DNA of 17,390 nucleotides from an uncultured Bacteroides sp. (GTDB taxonomy: Bacteria; Bacteroidota; Bacteroidia; Bacteroidales; Bacteroidaceae). The stretch is from NCBI GenBank assembly GCA_905198575.1, contig CAJKDC010000064.1, positions 1 through 17,390 of the forward strand, written 5' to 3'. This document shows, piece after piece, positions 1 to 7,859 of the stretch. Position 1 is the first letter of the stretch. Each line of letters starts with the position of its first letter. The translations under genes were made by a program, and so were the position numbers. The notes under the pieces are model-generated. The model was not told where the DNA came from. It searched no databases and saw only the letters and a list, made by a program, of their open reading frames with translations.

Positions 1-89
1 TTGCGTTCTTTGAGTTCGCAAATACGTTTCATCATCGGATTGTTCAAGTGAAACTTGAGTTCCGGTATGTCTGTATAATAATTAGCCAT
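1..89 (-). CDS. Acyl-CoA dehydrogenase, N-terminal fragment (cut by window edge)
   Basis: Only the first 29 codons are inside the window; the gene runs off the left edge on the minus strand. The start ATG is at 87-89, six bases after the etfA stop, with a purine-rich GGAAAG between them that could aid initiation. The visible protein begins MANYYTDIPELKFHLNNPM and continues with a charged helix ending ELKER. This resembles the opening of the short-chain acyl-CoA dehydrogenases encoded next to etfBA in Bacteroidales. That family oxidises acyl-CoA to enoyl-CoA (or runs in reverse) with FAD and exchanges electrons with the EtfAB partner. The identification rests largely on gene order, since no catalytic residue is visible, but the operon context is strong. 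Confidence 0.7.
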   Translation of the reverse strand, partial: MANYYTDIPELKFHLNNPMMKRICELKER

Positions 90-95
90 CTTTCC

Positions 96-1115
96 TTACT
101 TGCTATTTTGTTTATAATACTTAATCATCTTCGGCACAACTTCTTCGATACTTCCGTTGATTACGTAATCGGCAATCGTATTGATCGGAGCATCCGGATC
201 GTTGTTAATGGAGATGATGATACCACTTTCCTGCATACCGGCGATATGCTGGATCTGTCCGGAGATACCGCAAGCGATGTAGAGTTTTGGACGAACCGTA
301 ACACCAGTCTGACCGATCTGACGATCATGGTCTGCGAAACCAGCGTCAACAGCAGCACGGCTGGCACCTACTTCTGCGTGAAGTTCTTTAGCGAGGTCGA
401 ACAATAGGTTGAAGTTTTCTTTCGAACCTACACCGTAACCACCGGCTATGATGATCGGAGAACCTTTCAGGTTGTTCTTTGCCTTTTCTACATGGCGTTC
501 GATGACTTTCACTACATAGTCCGTGTCGGCTACATACTTTTTCACGTCGTGACGGATTACTTCTCCCTGATAAGTCGGAGAGAGGATTTCTTTCTTCATC
601 ACACCTTCGCGAACGGTTGCCATCTGCGGGCGGTGTTCCGGGTTCACAATCGTAGCAACGATGTTACCACCGAATGCCGGACGGATTTGATATAACAGGT
701 TCTTATAAGTCTTACCTTCTTTTTTGTCTTCGTGGTCACCGATTTCAAGTGAAGTACAGTCGGCAGTCAATCCGCTGGTCAGAGCAGAAGAAACGCGCGG
801 ACCGAGGTCACGACCGATAACGGTAGCACCCATCAAACAGATTTGCGGTTGCTCTTCTTTGAAGAGGTTTACCAGGATAGCTGTGTGAGGAAGTGATGTA
901 TAAGGGTAAAGGCCTTCACCGTCGAAAACGTGAAGTTTATCTACTCCGTAAGGAAGGATTTGTTTTTCAATATCTTTGAGGCCGGTTCCGGCAACCACTG
1001 CTTCGAGCTGACAGTTCAACTGGTTGGCTAACGAACGACCTTTGGTCAGAAGTTCGAGGCTAACGTCTGCAACGTTACCTTCTTCTATTTCGCAATATAC
1101 AAATAAGTTATTCAT
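96..1115 (-). CDS. etfA: Electron transfer flavoprotein, alpha subunit
   Basis: 339 residues, a normal length for EtfA. The N-terminal half is the alpha/beta domain I region. The C-terminal half is the FAD-binding domain: GASRAAVD at about 250-257, the QIGQTG turn at 266-271, and the family signature LYIACGISGQIQHIAG at about 278-293, followed by an SINNDPDAPI segment. These match the FAD-contacting loops of EtfA. The start lies two bases after the etfB stop, so the two subunits are translationally linked, and an acyl-CoA dehydrogenase follows six bases downstream. EtfA and EtfB form a soluble cytoplasmic heterodimer that passes electrons to or from the dehydrogenase. I see no truncation or missing motif. 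The downstream dehydrogenase suggests a Bcd-EtfAB-type complex rather than a respiratory ETF, but that is inference. Confidence 0.95.
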   Translation of the reverse strand: MNNLFVYCEIEEGNVADVSLELLTKGRSLANQLNCQLEAVVAGTGLKDIEKQILPYGVDKLHVFDGEGLYPYTSLPHTAILVNLFKEEQPQICLMGATVIGRDLGPRVSSALTSGLTADCTSLEIGDHEDKKEGKTYKNLLYQIRPAFGGNIVATIVNPEHRPQMATVREGVMKKEILSPTYQGEVIRHDVKKYVADTDYVVKVIERHVEKAKNNLKGSPIIIAGGYGVGSKENFNLLFDLAKELHAEVGASRAAVDAGFADHDRQIGQTGVTVRPKLYIACGISGQIQHIAGMQESGIIISINNDPDAPINTIADYVINGSIEEVVPKMIKYYKQNSK

Positions 1116-1117
1116 GA

Positions 1118-1990
1118 TTATCCGATGGTGTGGTTAGCTAATAGTTCAACAATCAGGTCTTCCACGTCACGGTCGCTACCGCTGATGGTTTTGCTCTCTT
1201 TAGCCTGGAACACGATGTTCTGGATGGCTTTCACTTTTGTCGGCGAACCGGACAGACCGCATTGTGCAAGGTCACCGTTTACGTCGGCTACACTCCATTC
1301 TACCAGATTCAAATAATCACGCTTGTCATACAAATCGGTATAATCAAGGTTACCTTGTTGTTTTTCGGTAACTGTTTTGGCGTGTTTGTATTTCTGAACC
1401 AGTTTCGCATTGCGCGGACGGCAAGGAGCGGCAGAACCGTTTACGGTAATCACGATAGGCAGCGGACCCTCTACAGTTTCTACACCACCGTCGATATGAC
1501 GTTTTACACGAATGCGGCCATCCTTCACTTCTTGAATTTCTTCAACGTATGTAACCTGTGGCAAACCTAACTTTTCGGCAACCTGAGGACCTACCTGAGC
1601 AGTATCTCCATCAATAGCCTGACGGCCACCCACAATGATATCGTATTCACCAATCTTACGGATAGCTGTAGCCAGTGCATACGAAGTAGCCAAGGTATCA
1701 GCTCCGGCAAAAGCACGGTCTGTAAGCAAATAGCCATTATCTGCTCCTCTGTATAAACCTTCACGGATAATTTCAGCGGCACGGCCTGGTCCCATTGTCA
1801 GAATGGTAACGGTAGAACCGGGATATGTGTCTTTCAGTCTGAGTGCTTGTTCCAAAGCATTCAAATCTTCCGGGTTAAAAATAGCCGGAAGTGCCGCACG
1901 GTTAATTGTACCGTCGGCATTCATGGCATCTTTTCCTACACAACGTGTATCAGGAACTTGTTTTGCCAATACTACAATTTTCAAACTCAT
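1118..1990 (-). CDS. etfB: Electron transfer flavoprotein, beta subunit
   Basis: 290 residues, somewhat longer than the usual 250-265 of EtfB. It opens MSLKIVVLAKQVPDT, typical of the family, with FNPEDLNALEQALRLKD at about 38-54. DRAFAGADTLATSYALA (about 91-107) and GRQAIDGDTAQVGP (122-135) form the nucleotide-binding region; the second motif holds AMP in classical ETFs and a second FAD in bifurcating ETFs. A CRPRNAKLVQ segment at about 190-199 corresponds to the EtfB signature area that contacts EtfA. The gene is first in the operon etfB-etfA-acyl-CoA dehydrogenase, with a consensus Bacteroidota promoter about 40 bases upstream. The DTLATS and AIDGDTAQVGP form resembles the EtfB of butyryl-CoA dehydrogenase complexes, which hints at electron bifurcation (NADH to crotonyl-CoA plus ferredoxin). 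That reading needs structural comparison. Confidence 0.95.
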   Translation of the reverse strand: MSLKIVVLAKQVPDTRCVGKDAMNADGTINRAALPAIFNPEDLNALEQALRLKDTYPGSTVTILTMGPGRAAEIIREGLYRGADNGYLLTDRAFAGADTLATSYALATAIRKIGEYDIIVGGRQAIDGDTAQVGPQVAEKLGLPQVTYVEEIQEVKDGRIRVKRHIDGGVETVEGPLPIVITVNGSAAPCRPRNAKLVQKYKHAKTVTEKQQGNLDYTDLYDKRDYLNLVEWSVADVNGDLAQCGLSGSPTKVKAIQNIVFQAKESKTISGSDRDVEDLIVELLANHTIG

Positions 1991-2027
1991 TAGATTCTTT
2001 ATTTTGGTATTAGTAATTATCTGACAG

Positions 2028-2057
2028 CAAAATTAATGAAACCATTCATTCTACAAA
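2028..2057 (-). promoter_or_regulatory. Promoter of the etfBA operon
   Basis: On the minus strand TTTG (2054-2057) is followed after 18 bases by TAATTTTG (2028-2035), a full match to the Bacteroidota -33/-7 consensus TTTG-N19-TAnnTTTG. Transcription would start near 2021, giving a leader of about 30 bases before the etfB ATG. The -33 element lies within the T-run immediately after the fucosidase terminator hairpin. Confidence 0.7.
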
Positions 2058-2062
2058 AAGAT

Positions 2063-2104
2063 AGGAGAAAAAAGAAAATATTTTTTTACCTTCTTTTTTC
2101 TCCT
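2063..2104 (-). terminator. Hairpin terminator after the GH95 gene
   Basis: A perfect inverted repeat pairs 2063-2076 with 2091-2104 (14 bp, arms AGGAGAAAAAAGAA and TTCTTTTTTCTCCT) around a 14-base loop. On the minus strand it lies 20 bases past the fucosidase stop and is followed shortly by TTTTT (2055-2059). The stem is A/T-rich, so its strength is uncertain, but its placement between two same-strand units suits a terminator. Confidence 0.6.
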
Positions 2105-2124
2105 GTTTCTACAAAATAAGTCTA

Positions 2125-4590
2125 CTAATTCTCAACTACTTTCAACTGGTTATTCACTACCGAAAGTGTATAACTCTTGTTTTTGACAGTATCGAATGTT
2201 ATTTCCATATTATTGTAATGCACCTTGCAAGGACCGCCGGCGTTCGAACGAACTACGGCATGCGTCAGCAAATTATCCTTCCAATGTATATCCACTGTAA
2301 AATTACCTCTGGCACAAGCTCCCGTAAACTTACCTTCATGCCATACAGCCGGAAGCGAAGGCAACAAATGGATAAATCCCATGTGGCTCTGCAACAACAT
2401 TTCCGTAACTCCGGCGGTACCACCAAAGTTACCGTCTATCTGGAATGGCGGATGTGTATCCCACAAATTGTCACAGGTTCCGTTTTTCAGCAGATTTCCA
2501 TACAGTGTATATGCTCTGTTTCCATCATGCAGACGAGCCCACTGATTCAGCTTCCAACCCATACTCCATCCGGTTGCACCATCTCCACGGTGTTCGAGTA
2601 CAACTCTTGCAGCTTTTGCCAGTTTAGGTGTTGTCACCGGAGACAGTGTCTTTCCCGGGTGTAAACCAAACAAATGGTTTACGTGACGATGTTCGTCATA
2701 CGGGTCGTCTATGTCTTTCGACCATTCCATCAGTTGGCCATATCTTCCTATTTTATAAGGAACTAATTTATTCAAAACATTCTCCCATTCCTTTCTACAT
2801 TCGGCATCCACATTCAGCACTTTGCTAGCCTCGATAGCATCCAGCAAAATCTCCCGTATCACCGCATGTGCAAAAGTAGTTCCCTCGTCAATCGGTCCAT
2901 GTTCGGGCGATGTAGATGGAGCAGCCGTATAAGTTCCATCCGGTTTCTTCCATAAGTAATCTACGGCAAAATTGGCACTGCTCTTCAGCAAATCATATCC
3001 CACATTTTTCAAGAAATCAACATCGCGCGTATAATCATACTGGTCCCACACATGAATGGCCAGCCACGGTCCTGCCAATGGACAGAAGTTCCACGACATA
3101 TCTTTGTCACGCAGAGGAGATGTAAATCCAAATATATTACCTGATATGGAAGCCGTCCAGCCACGGGCACCAAAATAAGCTTGCGCTGTCTTCTCACCAG
3201 GCTTTACCAACGTACGGATAAAGTCAATCAGCGGCAACTGACACTCGGCCAGATTCGTTGCACACGAAGGCCAATAATTCATCTGAAGATTGATATTATT
3301 GTGATAATCCACTCTCCAAGGTCCGTCCACGTTGTTATGCCATATTCCCTGAAGATTAGCCGGCAAGTTTCCCGGACGTGAAGAAGCAATCAGCAAATAG
3401 CGTCCAAACTGGTAATACAGACTTTCCAAACCAAAATCGGGCGCTCCCTTTCTATAGCGTTTCAAGCGTTCCGGAGTAGGCAGTTTATCCCATTCGGCCT
3501 CTACAGCCGGATTCAAAGAAAACGAAACCCGGTCGAACAAAGCCGCATAATCGTTGTAATGCGACTGAAGCAACTGTGCGTAACTTTTACTTTCAGCCTG
3601 CTTCATCCATGCTGAAGTCGTCTTTAAAGGCTGGACTCCCACATAAGCTTTGGCATTCGAGAAATCAGGGTCAAAATTCATTTTATAGTCCGTATCTGCC
3701 GATACTAGAAACATTACTTCGTCTGCTCCGGAAACATTCAGTTTGCCATCCTTGTTCTGAAGCTTTCCTCCTTGTACAAGAGCACGGATACGTACAGCAT
3801 ACTGCATATCATTGTTCAGCAAGCGACCTGCATACAACAAGCCATTCGAACCGTCTTTCTTGAAACTTCCTTTCATCAACGGATTCGGTGTGTAAGAGAA
3901 CTGCAGATTCTGCATACCCTTTTTATCAGCCGTAAAGCGGATTACCATTACCTGATCGGGGTAAGAGATAAAATATGAGCGTTTATAATGCACATCACCG
4001 GCACAGAAAGAGACAGTAGCCAAAGCCGAATCCAAAGATAACGCACGTTCGTACTGCTGAACATCTTTATCCTCGATACCTGTTTTTATACGAAATTCAC
4101 CTGCCGTAGTAAAGCTGCCAAAGCGGAACGGTTCTTCATCGGTTGCTCCATAAGGTACTACACTATTAAAATTATCCTGTGTCAGACGGGTCGCTTTTTC
4201 CTGATCTCCATCAATAAAGGCCTGACGGATTTCTTTCAAAACTCCGGCCGATTCTTTATTGACATCCCAATAATACTGAGGGCCTTTAGCTGTATTAGGA
4301 CCTCCCCTCCATAAACTCTTCTCATTAAAAGTCAGACGCTCGGTAGACACTACTCCCATCACATTGGCTCCAAGGCTACCATTTCCGATAGGCAAAGACT
4401 GAGTTTCCCATGCAGGCTCTGCATTCGTACCTTCACCAGCCCGTTCTACGACCGATGCCTTGTCCCATGCAAAAGTTTCCACTATGGGATTTGGTCTGTC
4501 GAACCACACCCGCAAACTCCTGTTATCAGAAGCTACTGCGTCCAGCCCCAATAGAGATAATAAAGCCAGACATGACAATGTTTTCTTCAT
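2125..4590 (-). CDS. Secreted alpha-L-fucosidase, glycoside hydrolase family 95
   Basis: 821 residues from the chosen start, normal for GH95. The N-terminus (MKKTLSCLALLSLLGL, then AVA-S) is a signal peptide without a proper lipobox, so the enzyme is probably periplasmic. An N-terminal beta-domain (LPIGNGSLGANVMG, FNEKSLWRGGPN) precedes the (alpha/alpha)6 barrel. The catalytic residues known from bifidobacterial AfcA have counterparts: the Asn pair in HNNINLQMNYWP (N432, N434), the acid Glu in STSPEHGP (E563) and the Asp in QIDGNFGG (D719). GH95 enzymes hydrolyse alpha-1,2-linked fucose from host glycans or plant xyloglucan by inversion; some members act on L-galactose, which I cannot exclude. 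An in-frame ATG at 4617 exists, but it overlaps the -7 promoter box and precedes the signal peptide, so the start at 4590 is preferred. No SusC/SusD or sulfatase genes are adjacent. Confidence 0.92.
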   Translation of the reverse strand: MKKTLSCLALLSLLGLDAVASDNRSLRVWFDRPNPIVETFAWDKASVVERAGEGTNAEPAWETQSLPIGNGSLGANVMGVVSTERLTFNEKSLWRGGPNTAKGPQYYWDVNKESAGVLKEIRQAFIDGDQEKATRLTQDNFNSVVPYGATDEEPFRFGSFTTAGEFRIKTGIEDKDVQQYERALSLDSALATVSFCAGDVHYKRSYFISYPDQVMVIRFTADKKGMQNLQFSYTPNPLMKGSFKKDGSNGLLYAGRLLNNDMQYAVRIRALVQGGKLQNKDGKLNVSGADEVMFLVSADTDYKMNFDPDFSNAKAYVGVQPLKTTSAWMKQAESKSYAQLLQSHYNDYAALFDRVSFSLNPAVEAEWDKLPTPERLKRYRKGAPDFGLESLYYQFGRYLLIASSRPGNLPANLQGIWHNNVDGPWRVDYHNNINLQMNYWPSCATNLAECQLPLIDFIRTLVKPGEKTAQAYFGARGWTASISGNIFGFTSPLRDKDMSWNFCPLAGPWLAIHVWDQYDYTRDVDFLKNVGYDLLKSSANFAVDYLWKKPDGTYTAAPSTSPEHGPIDEGTTFAHAVIREILLDAIEASKVLNVDAECRKEWENVLNKLVPYKIGRYGQLMEWSKDIDDPYDEHRHVNHLFGLHPGKTLSPVTTPKLAKAARVVLEHRGDGATGWSMGWKLNQWARLHDGNRAYTLYGNLLKNGTCDNLWDTHPPFQIDGNFGGTAGVTEMLLQSHMGFIHLLPSLPAVWHEGKFTGACARGNFTVDIHWKDNLLTHAVVRSNAGGPCKVHYNNMEITFDTVKNKSYTLSVVNNQLKVVEN

Positions 4591-4614
4591 ATAATAATAA
4601 ATTAAATTATAGGG

Positions 4615-4622
4615 CAAAAATA
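4615..4622 (-). promoter_or_regulatory. Probable -7 box of the GH95 promoter
   Basis: TATTTTTG on the minus strand matches TAnnTTTG and lies 25 bases upstream of the chosen start codon at 4590. No good TTTG -33 element is seen at the usual distance. The box excludes the longer N-terminal reading of the fucosidase, whose ATG lies inside it. Confidence 0.5.
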
Positions 4623-4680
4623 AGAAAAGTTTGGAAACAATCCTCAGTACATCTGAACAAAAGAGTCGTTGGACTTCTAT

Positions 4681-4710
4681 TTTGAATAATTAAATATATT
4701 TCTAAATTTG
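4681..4710 (+). promoter_or_regulatory. Promoter of the mechanosensitive channel gene
   Basis: TTTG (4681-4684), 18 bases, then TAAATTTG (4703-4710): a complete match to the Bacteroidota consensus with the same spacing as the etfB promoter. The ATG at 4738 follows after a leader of about 20 bases. Confidence 0.7.
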
Positions 4711-4737
4711 CATACCAGTATATAAACATAAGACAAC

Positions 4738-5913
4738 ATGATAAAAGAATTTACCAACTGGCTCTTTAACCCACAGCATGCAACATGGGCCATCGAATGG
4801 CTCTCACTGGCAGGAATAGCCCTATTGTCCTACCTGACCACAAAAATCTTCAAGCATCTAATCATCCCCATTATTCAAAAAATAACCTCAAAAACCAAAG
4901 CAACTTGGGATGACTACATCTTCAATGAGAAAATGTTGAAACATTTTTGTTACATGGTCCCTCCCATTGTGTGGTATATTCTGCTGCCATTTGTTCTCAC
5001 AGATTCGCCTTACCTGTTGCACCTGCTTCTGAAAGCCTCTCTCATTGCACTGGTAATCGCCTCACTCCAACTTATCAACACCTTCTTGTTTACAATACAC
5101 GAAATTACCAGTGAGCATGAATCTTTAAAGAACAGGCCTCTGAAAGGTATCTACCAGATGATAAACCTGGTATCCATATTCATTGGAATCATTATCATCA
5201 TCAGTATTCTGATAGACAAGAATGCAGGAAGCATACTGGCCGGACTTGGTGCATCGGCCGCTATCCTGATGTTGATTTTCAAAGACAGTATTTTAGGACT
5301 TGTAGCAGGTGTACAATTATCGGCCAACGACATGCTCCGGCCGGGAGACTGGATTACTATGAGTAAATATGGAGCAGACGGAACGGTTATCGAAGTTTCT
5401 CTGACTACAGTGAAAGTGCAGAACTTTGACAAAACCATTACTACAATTCCGCCTTATATTCTGGTAAGCGATTCTTTTCAGAACTGGCGGGGCATGCAGG
5501 AAAGCAAAGGCAGGCGCATCAAAAGATCAATCAACATTGACCTTACTTCCATCCGGTTATATACTCCTGATGAACTGGAAAGAATAGAAAAAGCGGGATT
5601 GCTTGAAGGCATCAAATACGACAAAGAAAAACCGGTTGTCAACTTGTACCTGCTCCGTCAGTATATACTCAACTATCTGAAAAACCATAAACGTATCCAT
5701 AAGACATACGCCCTACTGGTACGACAGATGCAACCGACCCCGGAAGGACTTCCGCTAGAGATATATTGCTTTACAGATACACCTGTATGGCCCGAATACG
5801 AAGCTATCCAAAGCGAAATTTTCGATTATATCTTGGCTATTATTCCGATGTTTGGCTTGCGTGTATACCAACGGCCAGCCGGAAGTGACTTGAATAGTAT
5901 TCCCAGAGTCTGA
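4738..5913 (+). CDS. MscS-family mechanosensitive channel (YbdG-like)
   Basis: 391 residues with about five membrane segments: roughly 17-36, 70-88, 94-118, 140-159 and the pore helix region 163-195. The pore segment AGLGASAAILMLIFKDSILG (168-187) is followed by the MscS beta-domain: LRPGDWITMSKYGADGTVIEVSL, TTVKVQNFDKTITTIPPYIL and SFQNWRGMQESKGRRIKRSI (up to about 265). The NWRGM-GRRIKRS stretch is characteristic of the YbdG/MscM subgroup of E. coli, which is of similar length (about 415 residues). Such channels sit in the inner membrane and open under membrane tension to relieve hypo-osmotic shock or to sense osmotic change. The gene is monocistronic, with its own promoter and a strong terminator. 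The YbdG-like subgroup is fairly clear; ion selectivity and conductance cannot be read from the sequence. Confidence 0.92.
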   Translation: MIKEFTNWLFNPQHATWAIEWLSLAGIALLSYLTTKIFKHLIIPIIQKITSKTKATWDDYIFNEKMLKHFCYMVPPIVWYILLPFVLTDSPYLLHLLLKASLIALVIASLQLINTFLFTIHEITSEHESLKNRPLKGIYQMINLVSIFIGIIIIISILIDKNAGSILAGLGASAAILMLIFKDSILGLVAGVQLSANDMLRPGDWITMSKYGADGTVIEVSLTTVKVQNFDKTITTIPPYILVSDSFQNWRGMQESKGRRIKRSINIDLTSIRLYTPDELERIEKAGLLEGIKYDKEKPVVNLYLLRQYILNYLKNHKRIHKTYALLVRQMQPTPEGLPLEIYCFTDTPVWPEYEAIQSEIFDYILAIIPMFGLRVYQRPAGSDLNSIPRV

Positions 5914-6095
5914 CCTTTCTATAAAAGTCCGGTAATACGCATCAAGATTTTTAGCCTTGTCGTTTTAGTTTATCTTTTGTGAGATAAATGTTTGTTATAA
6001 GCGTAATCAATGTTTATCATAAGAGAGACGCAGATTTCTCTCAATAATGTCCAAGCAAAAAGAAACTGGAGTTTTTTTCAAGAGTTATAACACAC
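5914..6095. other. Intergenic stretch with two imperfect direct repeats
   Basis: About 180 bases between the channel stop and the shared terminator. It holds a weak 7-bp hairpin (5969-5975 with 5982-5988) and two 15-base near-repeats, AATGTTTGTTATAAG (5987-6001) and AATGTTTATCATAAG (6009-6023), 13 of 15 identical and offset by 22 bases. A 26-codon reading frame at 6010-6090 has no recognisable initiation signal and I do not call it a gene. Confidence 0.35.
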
Positions 6096-6133
6096 AAAAG
6101 GCCGCTTCCCTTTTTCCGGAGAAGCGGCCTTTT
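6096..6133. terminator. Bidirectional terminator between convergent genes
   Basis: AAAAGGCCGCTTC (6096-6108) pairs perfectly with GAAGCGGCCTTTT (6121-6133) around a 12-base loop. The G/C-rich stem is flanked by A and T runs on both sides, so it can stop the mechanosensitive channel transcript (plus) and the transporter transcript (minus, stop codon at 6158). Confidence 0.9.
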
Positions 6134-6157
6134 ATCATTATACGTTTTATGCCTTTA

Positions 6158-7753
6158 TTAAATTCCCGATGCAATAAACTGGATAAATAAAATCAGAAAT
6201 ACCATAGCTATCGGATAAACTGTAGCATAAGCTACACCCGGTATATTACTGTCTACCATCGAATCGGCTGCAGCCAAACCTGGGGTACTGGTCATACCTC
6301 CTGTAATGGTTCCAAGCAAATCGAGCAAACTGATTTTAAACACCAGTCTTCCTACAAGTGTAGCAATCAACATAGGAACCATCGTAATGGCAGCTCCCAC
6401 ACCAAACATAAGCAAACCGCTTTCCTGGAATGTAGCCACCAATGTTTTTCCTGCAGAAGTTCCTACTTCGGCCAAGAAAAGCAACAATCCTAACTGACGG
6501 AGCAGCTGATTGGCCGGACCTGACATAGACCACAAGATAGGACCTGTTTTACCCACCGCACTTAACAGCAAGGCTACAATCAGTACACCTCCTGTCAATC
6601 CCGGAGAGAAAGACACGTTTTCACTGAATGAAATATTCAGTTTTCCAAACAAGACACCCAGTACAATACCCATTGCTATCGGGAAGAAATCTGTATCCGA
6701 GAGCTTCTTTTCGTCATTACCCAGCATCTGTGCGATTGTCTTGATACCATCTTTTTCGCCTACAATAATTAACTTGTCACCAAACTTCAATTCAAAATCC
6801 GGTGAAGGAGAAAGGTCGATACCGCTTCGACGAATACGTGTTACAGCACAGCCAAAATTCTGCATAAAATTCAAATCGCCTATCTGCTTGCCAATCATAT
6901 CTTTCTTTGTAAGCAGCAATGAAGCGGTTTCCTGTGAATAAGCCAAAGGCAACTCACCTTCCAGGCGTTCGCCCATCAGTACAGTCAGCTGTTTCAAAGA
7001 CTCTTCGCTACCTACGGCCTGAATAAAGTCACCTTCGTTCAGGACACTTTTTGCTGTAGGAATCACAATAGAATCTTCGTGCTTCAGACGAGAAACAACC
7101 GCTCCCGTCATGGCACGGATGTTTATTTCGGCAAGCGACTTTCCAAACACCACCGCATTGGTTACTTTGTAGGTACAAGTTTTCAGCTCAGGAAATTTTC
7201 CACGTCTTTCCTTTTCAAGACGTCTGGCTTCCTGGTCCAAATCAACCCGCATGATTTTGGGCAGCAGTTTTACAAACAGGATAACTCCAATTACTCCAAA
7301 AGGATAAGCAATACCATACGCAATGGAAGCCAAAGGAGAACCGGTACTATCGATGGCTACTGCAAGACCCGGCGTACTGGTCAATGCCCCGGCAATCAGA
7401 CCGACAACGCTAGGTGTATCAATATCGCACAGATACTTCAGTCCTACAGCCGTAAGGCAGGCCGAACTGATAATCAGCAGTGTAATCAGAATCAAGGTTT
7501 TGCCCTTACTCCGAAACGAATCAAAAAAACCGGGACCAGCCTGCAATCCAATGGTAAAGATAAACAGTACCAGACCGAAATTTCCAAGCGATTTAGGTAT
7601 AAAGACTCCTAAATGGCCAAAAAACAGAGCGATAAAAATAACCGCTGAAACATCTAGAGACAAACCACAGATTTTGATTCGCCCCAACATAAACCCTAAT
7701 GCAACAATCAGAAAAATTGAGAAATAGGGAGATTGTAACAGTTCTAAGAACAT
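6158..7753 (-). CDS. AspT/YidE/YbjL-type transporter with two TrkA-C domains
   Basis: 531 residues, close to the 550-560 of E. coli YidE and YbjL. The architecture is an internal duplication. An N-terminal membrane domain (about 8-168) carries GALTSTPGL (122-130) and a YPFGVIGVIL helix. Two cytoplasmic RCK_C/TrkA-C domains follow (about 193-262 and 276-346, each with a GD-x-I/L-x(3)-G segment near the end). A C-terminal membrane domain (about 354-530) repeats the signature as GGMTSTPGL (485-493) followed by YPIAMVFLIL. In this family AspT exchanges aspartate for alanine; most members have unknown substrates, and the TrkA-C domains probably bind a small ligand that gates transport. The substrate here is unknown. 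The gene appears monocistronic, with a -7 box upstream and the shared hairpin terminator downstream. Confidence 0.92.
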   Translation of the reverse strand: MFLELLQSPYFSIFLIVALGFMLGRIKICGLSLDVSAVIFIALFFGHLGVFIPKSLGNFGLVLFIFTIGLQAGPGFFDSFRSKGKTLILITLLIISSACLTAVGLKYLCDIDTPSVVGLIAGALTSTPGLAVAIDSTGSPLASIAYGIAYPFGVIGVILFVKLLPKIMRVDLDQEARRLEKERRGKFPELKTCTYKVTNAVVFGKSLAEINIRAMTGAVVSRLKHEDSIVIPTAKSVLNEGDFIQAVGSEESLKQLTVLMGERLEGELPLAYSQETASLLLTKKDMIGKQIGDLNFMQNFGCAVTRIRRSGIDLSPSPDFELKFGDKLIIVGEKDGIKTIAQMLGNDEKKLSDTDFFPIAMGIVLGVLFGKLNISFSENVSFSPGLTGGVLIVALLLSAVGKTGPILWSMSGPANQLLRQLGLLLFLAEVGTSAGKTLVATFQESGLLMFGVGAAITMVPMLIATLVGRLVFKISLLDLLGTITGGMTSTPGLAAADSMVDSNIPGVAYATVYPIAMVFLILFIQFIASGI

Positions 7754-7796
7754 ATTGCAAATAAAAAATTAAAGAATGAATGAATAATTAGCATTC

Positions 7797-7804
7797 CAAA
7801 GATA
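7797..7804 (-). promoter_or_regulatory. Probable -7 box of the AspT-type transporter promoter
   Basis: TATCTTTG on the minus strand matches TAnnTTTG about 44 bases upstream of the start at 7753. The -33 region has no clear TTTG at the expected distance. No convincing terminator separates this box from the upstream helicase gene, so some read-through is possible. Confidence 0.5.
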
Positions 7805-7859
7805 ATAATCTATTTACAATTATTGCACATAGTACAGCTCTTTTAACAGTTTACTACCA

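Noticed and set aside
2218..2664. 148-codon open frame on the plus strand
   Set aside because: Antisense to the GH95 gene, with no recognisable domain or initiation context; a by-product of the codon usage of the real gene.
4591..4617. Earlier ATG for the GH95 fucosidase
   Set aside because: It lies inside the probable -7 box and would place nine residues before a normal signal peptide.
6010..6090. 26-codon frame after the mechanosensitive channel gene
   Set aside because: No promoter box or initiation signal precedes it, and its 3' end stops just before the shared terminator by chance; support is too weak.
7079..7612. 177-codon open frame on the plus strand
   Set aside because: It is antisense to the well-supported AspT-type transporter, has low-complexity basic composition and matches no family I know.
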